64,000 bases of DNA from Porodaedalea pini. Lineage: Eukaryota; Basidiomycota; Agaricomycetes; Hymenochaetales; Hymenochaetaceae. Numbering within the stretch: the first letter of the stretch is position 1; every line of letters begins with the position of its first letter. Position numbers and translations under genes: made by a program. The notes under the pieces are model-generated. The model saw only the letters and a program-made list of their open reading frames with translations, searched no databases and was not told the DNA's origin. Of the stretch, positions 57,520-64,000 are shown piece after piece. The stretch is taken from assembly GCA_002794775.1 (NCBI GenBank), contig NBAY01000035.1:124001-188000 (forward strand), written 5' to 3'.

Positions 57520-58757
57520 CGCCGCAAAGCCCGGCTCACCGCGACCAAGCGCTCTTGTCAAGCATAAATACGAAAGAAGCTGAGATACGACAAAACCACC
57601 TCATCGCCTCGCTAGTGTCGGAATTTCCTTCCTTTTATGGAAAAAGAGAGATAAGCGCCCAGTGATCTCCTTGTTCGGCGATGCTTTTCGTTCCTCAAGT
57701 CACTCTGGTTGCATTCTGTTCTGATGCGAATACGTAGCACTGGTCTCCTTTCTCTTGTCTTGAGGAAGTTATTTCTGTTCAGCTGATCCATCACTGGCAC
57801 CTACGCTCCAAATTTCGATAAGACTTGTTGTGTGATGCATGTCTTCGGCGTCTACAAGACTCATGTCACTAGTTTTTGATCCCGCTTAGGACTGTTTCTA
57901 TGGAAAATCTATTGTAAAGACTGTGGCTTGGGCGTACAGATACGTAGATATGGGTGGCGTGTCGGATAAGGCTGACATAGGAATACGCCAAAAGCGGTCT
58001 CGATACCTTTTCGGTGCAATTGGCCAGTCAAATTGTTGTACTGCGAACGCTTTTGTGTTGTCTCCGCTGAAGCAAATGTTGATGCTGGTCTAGATGGTCT
58101 GAACCCTTGCTTTTCGGACACAAGGAGACCACGCGGTACTAGTTGTTTTTGGTCGCCGATAGCTGGAATTCAGTTCTGGTCAGTACGTTGATGTTCCTCC
58201 TTTAGAGACTCGGTGAAACTCCATGACTCAATGCCTTCTGTCTCCTTCCCTTGCCGAACCATCCATCACTCCTCGGTGTTTCCATAGTCTGGACTGTATT
58301 CCCTGACTAGGCAACTATGGCTTCTTTAGTAACTCGAGCTAGTGGCAAGTGCGGTCGAGCGGTACCCTGTGCTTCGACTCACTGCTCATGCCACTTGATC
58401 TGGATGCTGCGCAACTAATATCCCTTGCGGTGTTCTTGTCTGGATGAACTCAGGAATAGAAATCAATCTCAATATGGTCGAAAAGTGCATCTATCTGGGC
58501 ATGAAATGGCCTGAACGTCACTGAAGACAAGAAGAATCATTCATTCCATATCACCGACTCCGCCGTTCTCTACCAGAAGAGGTGAGTTTTCCTCGTCTAC
58601 TGTCTCCCTGTGACAAATTTGGCACTCTCCCGTGGCTCAGTAGCGCTTGAAAGTCAGAAGAGCAAAAACTATATAAACATGAGCTCTGCACACCTCGAGT
58701 CCATCCAAGCACCCATTCTCAAGTCTCACACACGATCCTATAGTGCCATTTCTCACT
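57520..58757. other. K4 upstream / member C upstream region, duplicated
   Basis: Contains the K4 TATA-like box (57631-57640 minus, CCATAAAAGG) and, at 58474 plus, the MVEKCIYLGMKWPER peptide start that matches 37877 minus. This intergenic part of the block is about as long as its counterpart. Confidence 0.5.
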
Positions 58758-59237
58758 ATGTTTGCGAAGTCAATTACAACAATTGTCTTGAGGCCGAAGA
58801 CCATTACTACGCCATATCTCAGGATCTCCCGTGATATTCACTCTTTCGACTTCACCAATAAGAACATCCTCAGCACCAAGCCCGAGGAGCGAAAGAGGCA
58901 GGCCCAGCTCGTGATCGACTTCTGTGACCGCGTTGGCATCGATAATCTCAATGCCAAACGTGCAGAAGCATCGTAAGTATACTTGATGTATTACATGTTA
59001 TTTTCATTTAGACTTTTTTTTTTCAGGGGCCCCGCTCATACAAATATCAATGACAAGGATGAGCCATGGGAGCGCATAACGTGCGAGATAATTGACGAGC
59101 ACGGTAATACAATGATCTTCGAAGGCGGGGGAAAGATTTGGGATCGAGTCCATGTCGCGACGAACAAAGCATATTGGTACCAGCCTGGATTCTTCAAGTT
59201 GATTGGCCTCAGGCCTAATCCGAACAGGTCAAAGTAA
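58758..59237 (+). CDS. Small two-exon protein, orphan family member C
   Basis: Predicted 141 residues. Exon 1 is 58758-58972, the intron 58973-59026 (54 bp), exon 2 is 59027-59237. The N-terminus MFAKSITTIVLRPKTITTPY has four basic residues and no acidic residue until about position 29, like a mitochondrial presequence. The second part has PWERITCEIIDEHG and MIFEGGGKIWDRVHV. Exon 1 has the same length as that of member B. Oriented away from K4, in mirror image of B and K2. Function unknown. Confidence 0.7.
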
Positions 59238-59825
59238 TGGCGGTAAGAGTCTTGAACTTCGGTTGTCTATCTTCATTTCTTGCAGACCTCACCCGTGTCG
59301 CATAGGGTGTTTATAGGCTTAAATTTCCTGCTTGAAGCTTTCCGCCTCGGTTGCTTTCCAATTTGCTATTGTCATGTATAATGCTTACTTTCTATCTGTC
59401 CAATCGCTATCGTCGTGTTCTGTATTGCTGTCGTAGCTGCTTTGTATACCTTGCTTTCAAGACAATTAAACATGTTTCACATTTTGCGACCTGCTGTGAT
59501 CTATCCGTCAATCAATAGTTTCAGGAAGATTAATGATCATGATGGACATGACAAACAATAAAATAATAATGATACATCTCGTAGACAGACATAGGAGATA
59601 CGAGGCATAAGGCGGAACGAATGGCCAGTGTATAAATGAAGTACGTCTGCTGGTCTGAAGCAACAGATAGTAGAAAGAGAAAGAGGAGCAATGCCGCATA
59701 TGGTAGGAACTTTTCAATCGGGGACGTGACCTATGTCTCCCTCTTCTATGACTGCTTTGCCGTGTCTGTAGATCATCGAGACGAGAAGTCAGCAACGATA
59801 GGTACGAAATTCGTCGTCGGGCTGC
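59238..59825. other. Intergenic
   Basis: Tail-to-tail spacer between member C and the F-box gene; nothing seen. Confidence 0.35.
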
Positions 59826-62348
59826 TCACCTTGTACGTATATGAGCTTCTACCTCTGCACGTGAGGCATCACCACACACAAACACCCCAAGCTTCTCACA
59901 CAGTCGACAAGGGATTTTCCTCTGACGAACATAATCACTTGCTTCTTTGATTGTCTCGTCATCCTGAGAGATAAGCTCGGCAAGTTCAGCGCGGACCTCG
60001 AGGTTGTGACTATCAACAACAGGAACACCACAGTCGGGCGACTTATCCTCTCTTAATGGCACATGTTAATAGCATCGATGAAGTAAGCCTAGGGAGCTGG
60101 GCAAGAATCACTCACAGACATTTCGATGCTTCACGATACCATTGTTCTTCCTCGTAAAAGTGATTGACCTAGGTTTGTGACCGTCAGTGAACTGGAAAAG
60201 CTCTTAAATTGCAAGTATACAGACCAACTGCATCCAGGACATCTTTTTTCGTAAGCCTGGGTCACAGCATTTGCAGACAAACAGTTTTTGAAACAAGCCA
60301 GAGTCGTCGTGAGTGAAAGAATCATCCAAACCCAAAGATCGGAACAGAGCGACCGCAATCTTCGGAGTGCTTAAAGGAGGCAAAGCTACATAAGTTTCCG
60401 TATCCTCCCACCACAAGTGACGACGGCAAATAATGACCATAGTATATGTGATTAGGCCGGGAAATAAACTGTCGTTAAAACTGAAACAGCGCATAAATGA
60501 AGTCGCGTGGTTCAATACGAAACTGTCTGAATCCGAGTCCGTCATTGATGGGCAAAGAGGAGGTAACCCGGCGGCTTCCCGAGCGGAAACAATGAAGGTG
60601 ACGCAGTCTTTCCTGAGCTGTTTTTCTTGTTGTTGGTTTGCATCCGATAATGACTGTGTTATGGAGTTCCATTGTTCCTCACTAATTGGAGACTGCGACT
60701 CATCCTTCTCGACCAGAGCGACGACTTCAGGTATCTGCAACACTTCACCGAGGGTCAAAACGAGAGGTCTGCCCTCGAGCTCTCCCCGTTGATCGCAGAA
60801 GCTCCTGTAGAAAGCTCGGATTTCTTTTCTGCGCTCTCTCCGACGATCTTCAACCCGTCTCGAACGAATGATCTCCTCAAGCTGAGGTAGAACTTTCTTC
60901 CAAACTGTAAAAAATGGGAGGAATTAGTGAAAGGTTCCGAAGCAGGAGGAAGCAGCTTACTCCGCTCTGTCAGCTCACGGGGCTGATTGAAGATTCGGTT
61001 CCAGGTCTGAACATCCCAGCAGCAAGAACTAACGGGCCAAATGTCTTCATCCGTATAGCCTAATAATCTGAGCCTAGCAAGAATGCTATCGTGTAGTTAA
61101 AGGCAGTCAGCTGCGACAACTGGGAAGCGGATTCGAAGACACTGACCTTTCGATCCTTGATTTTTCCTTGGACTTCTTGTCTAGGGTTTTACCCCACCGC
61201 TTCTGCGAGAACCATTCTTCAATATCAGACATACGCTTCAGAGTCTTTCAGCAAAGCATTCTTTCTTTTCTAAGAAGTGGAGTACCCAGCTAATCCTCTC
61301 TGCGAGCCTCTTGCGATCCTCAACAAATTCGAACCATTCTCTCGAAAATGGCTTGAAAGATCTATATTGCTGTAAAGCATCGATGAAGTCTGGCTTGAAG
61401 AACTTCCTGTTCATCCGCCAGGCGTGAAACCCTCCCCTGACAGGCCAAGAACTTTCTGCGAGATGTAACGGTCATTGACGCTCCTCGAGCAACAGAGCAC
61501 TGATTAGTTCGGACATACTTCCTACAGAGGCGCACAGCATGAGGGAAATGGATCGTCGTCGGGGATACCATCCATTATGCTATCCTTTTGTAGGTCTTTA
61601 CCCCGGACAATACTTTGGAAACGGTAGTCATCTGCCAAACTGTAGTTAAATAAACTATGAGATTTCAGACTGACTTTATAGACGAGCAACCAGAGCAAAG
61701 ACGGATTCGTAGGTCATAATATACTTTACTGACACGGGGAGCACCACATCCCTGGGCACGGAGAAATGCACGATCAGCACATATTCAAACAAAGAATTCA
61801 GAGTGCATTACCTGACAGAACTTATTGAACATCAGATTGACTAGCTGTGGCTCATTGATATCGCCAGGACTTAACGGAATATCTGCCTCTTCTAGAACGT
61901 TGCGCCATATCTTACGAGCACTTTTCGACATGAGCACGTTGTAGAAACGTCGGGATGAATACGAAAGATGCAGTAGGCACAATGGTGGGAGGTAGCTGGC
62001 AATCTACATTTAAGGTGAATGGGACAAACTACATTCGATGCAGATAAGTTGGGTACCTACCTCGTAGAGCACCTCCGTTGGCATCTGAAGTAGAAACGCC
62101 GACTTGCACGAGCAACGCCTCTTATGGCTTTAACGTGTCTTTGATTTCGCAGCTGATCGAGATTTTCCCCTTAACTTCAGTCTCGCCGCCTTCGATTGCT
62201 CGCCGATAACGATCCTCTGCAGCCGCGTCGGCGGCTTATCTATTGAGATGGCGCTTCGCTGTTCGTCTCTACAACGCACTAGTGCAACATTATCGTCGGT
62301 TGTGCTATCCAGTCTAGCTCGTTTCTGAGGCCGCACGACGTCTGACAT
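59826..62348 (-). CDS. F-box domain protein (right duplicate)
   Basis: Multi-exon gene of about 2.5 kb. Exon 1 (62061-62348) starts MSDVVRPQKRARLDS; exon 2 (61811-62003) has IASYLPPLCLLHLS and SARKIWRNVLEEADIPL, together with LLQMPTEVLYE of exon 1 forming an F-box. Later: CGAPRV...LRIRLCSGCSS (near 61670-61760), ILARLRLLGYTDEDIW and WNRIFNQPRELTER (about 60970-61090), a charged region, LQIPEVVALVEKDES (60720), and a C-terminal exon ending at 59826 with CRLCEKLGVFVC. F-box proteins select substrates for SCF ubiquitin ligase. A TAA at 62130-62132 lies in frame between the two exon 1 segments, so either a small exon boundary is missed or the gene is broken. Confidence 0.65.
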
Positions 62349-63269
62349 AGTGAGTCTGGCAGAGAATACAAGTAGTGGGACTCGAGAGATTAGGCGCACC
62401 CCGTGACGCGAGACGCTCTGACGCGTAACTTCAAACTCCGATTGAACTGCTCGAAGGCATCGAAGCATCAAATCTAAGAAAGTACACGAGTTCCTCGTAG
62501 CTCATATGTACATACATTGACCGCATGAGTATAATTCAGCTTGTATTATCACGCAGTGGAAGTACGTACCGATGACGAGGAAGTCTTCGCCGACGACTTT
62601 CAGGGCCAAAATAAAGATACCTGAGTATTATGGCAAGCAGCTAGGCGCGAGGCAAATTATCGCACCTGCGACTTACACGGAAGATGAAGGGTGTATGATC
62701 AGTAGCCAATCTGAGAGCTTTCAATTATCTGATCCTCCCATTCTCGCAGGAATACAGGAGGCGCGTTTACTATACGTTTCTTCATCTTGGATACGGCGCA
62801 GGTGCTCGATGCAGCAGTCAAGGACTGTTCAGAGAGGCGGAAGATCTTTCAGTAGCCAAGGATGATGTTGGCTCTGCAGAAGTCGAAGCCACGGCAGACG
62901 AGGCAAGTGGGGGCGTATTCGCAGCACTAGAGCTGGAGATGGTGGCGGTTACCTCAGTTTCGGAAGAGCTAGCAGCGGCAGCGCTGGTCGATGAGGCGGA
63001 CGTTTGGTAGTCAAAGAACTAGACTCTGAGCCATGGTTTCGAAGAAAAAAGTCGGACTTTATTAGCCATCAGGAACAGGAGGATAGCAACGACGGCCAAG
63101 GCTTGCGTCGCATGGTAAAGCCAATCTGATTAGAGGAGCTGCAAATAAACGAATAATCTTGATTGTGAAAGTTACACACTGAAATCTAATACAATGAGAA
63201 AAGAGAATACAGATTGAGAAGACAAATAAGAAATCCGAAGAAAAAAGACAGCCTTCCTCACAGACGGAC
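62349..63269. other. Spacer with unassigned coding-like frames
   Basis: A plus-strand frame from 62572 (MTRKSSPTTFRAKIKIPEYY) runs to 62865; it may be joined by a short intron near 62690-62749 to downstream codons. Near 62880-63009 an alanine/glutamate-rich frame ends ALVDEADVW. I recognise no family and cannot show these belong together. Confidence 0.25.
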
Positions 63270-63966
63270 TCAGGCCAGTCGCTCCGCGTCCCGCTCCATT
63301 TTCCGTCGTTTGCGCTCCTGATCCTCGAAGATCAGACGCTCGGCCGCACTCATGGGTGCGTCGCGTTTCTTGCCTACCACTTTTTCCGGTTCCTTCTCCT
63401 GACCCTTATCCGCCTTCGTTGTCACGGTTGTCTTGAAGACGTTTGGACGCTTCAGCGGATTCGACCCAGGAGTCTTGAGAGCATTAAATTTGAGCCCGGA
63501 AGGTGCAGCAGGTGCAGCGGTAGAATCTGGTGGCGAGTTTGACGAAGGAGTTGCAGGTTTTGCGCTAAATGAAAGCACGACCTTCTCGCCTTCGTCCTTC
63601 TTCAGGCCTTCTTCAGCCGCTGGTTTGTCTTCTCCTTCACTTGATCCCTCGCCCTTCGCATCCTTCTCTGCTGCTGCACGCTCGATCTGCTCCGCAATCA
63701 GCATCCGCTCGCGCTGCTCGTCCGACATTGCCGCGCGTTCTTTCTTCATCGACGCTTCCTGCTTCGCAAGAGCCTTAGGCGACGAGTCGATCCAAGCGAT
63801 GAACCAGCCCTTATCCGTCTCATCTACACGAGCGATCCCACTGCGTCCGAGATGTTTCACGAACTCGGAGAGCGTAACCCAGCGCGTGGCGTTCATGTGC
63901 ATGTGGTGCTTGTCCTGGATGAACTCCTGGTAGACGCGATTCGCATGTACGCGTTTTGTGCCAAAC
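63270..63966 (-). CDS. KIN17: KIN17 homologue, 3' exon (partial)
   Basis: Minus-strand exon, with an acceptor at 63967-63969; the 5' part lies beyond the window. It begins FGTKRVHANRVYQEFIQDKH, then the winged-helix segment TRWVTLSEFVKHLGR, GWFIAWID, and a long charged tail (coiled-coil-like KERAAMSDEQRERMLIAEQI, serine-rich linker, basic end MSAAERLIFEDQERKRRK). KIN17 proteins bind curved DNA and RNA and act in DNA replication/repair and splicing. The N-terminal zinc finger expected for the family is not in the window. It appears intact as far as visible. Confidence 0.9.
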
Positions 63967-64000
63967 CTATAATTATATCGTTCAGCATTCAGCTAGAGAT

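Noticed and set aside
1..64000. CRISPR arrays, operons, bacterial promoters, tRNA or rRNA genes
   Set aside because: None seen. The intron-rich eukaryotic gene structure makes the bacterial features irrelevant, and no tRNA-like cloverleaf stood out by eye (a tRNAscan run would be decisive).

Overview
The window is nuclear DNA from a filamentous basidiomycete, most likely an Agaricomycete. The evidence is: genes split by many 46-70 bp GT-AG introns; families typical of that class (SRPK-like kinases, a FunK1-type kinase-like gene, a DUF6533-type membrane protein, large F-box proteins with a C-x-A-P-R...C-S-G-C segment); a chromodomain Ty3/gypsy element; and a LINE whose ORF2 also carries RNase H. 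The species cannot be named from sequence alone.

Layout. 1-4787: sparse DNA with one small two-exon gene (962-1421, family member A), a hexanucleotide repeat tract and a 102-bp mariner-type MITE. 4788-17417: a complete Ty3/gypsy chromovirus (442-bp LTRs, AAGTT target duplication) whose gag is split by a second, related chromovirus in opposite orientation (6339-12690, CTGGA target duplication). Both copies are dead. 17493-19937: a noncoding dispersed repeat (copy A) holding a 512-bp perfect-hairpin insertion; copy B lies at 42751-44921 and carries an 843-bp solo-LTR-like insertion. 20261-24609: a decayed divergent pair, an HMG-box gene (-) and a Pcl-like cyclin (+), around a palindrome with two ACGCGT boxes. 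25784-33077: intact housekeeping genes (DUF6533 protein, EBP2, CDC37, heme oxygenase). 33385-42450: an array of SRPK-like kinases (one relic, K1, K2, K3) with an F-box pseudogene and small family member B between K1 and K2. 45197-51470: a degenerate LINE with an 18-bp target duplication, ending 134 bp before the start codon of an intact PP4-type phosphatase (51605-52808). 53690-55585: a FunK1-like pseudokinase and a partial tandem copy. 55835-62348: kinase K4 (-), small family member C (+) and an F-box gene (-), an inverted duplicate of the F-box/B/K2 block. 63270-64000: the 3' part of a KIN17 gene.

How parts relate. The housekeeping genes act separately (ribosome biogenesis, Hsp90 client loading, heme breakdown, phosphatase signalling, DNA/RNA metabolism). 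The lineage-specific part is the repeated block of SRPK-like kinase, F-box gene and small two-exon protein. K2, K3, K4 and the small proteins all begin with arginine/lysine-rich, acid-free N-termini resembling mitochondrial presequences, so a shared organellar role is possible but is inference. Transposons show almost only transition mutations, with nearly all nonsense codons explained by CGA to TGA, which points to CpG methylation/deamination or a RIP-like process.
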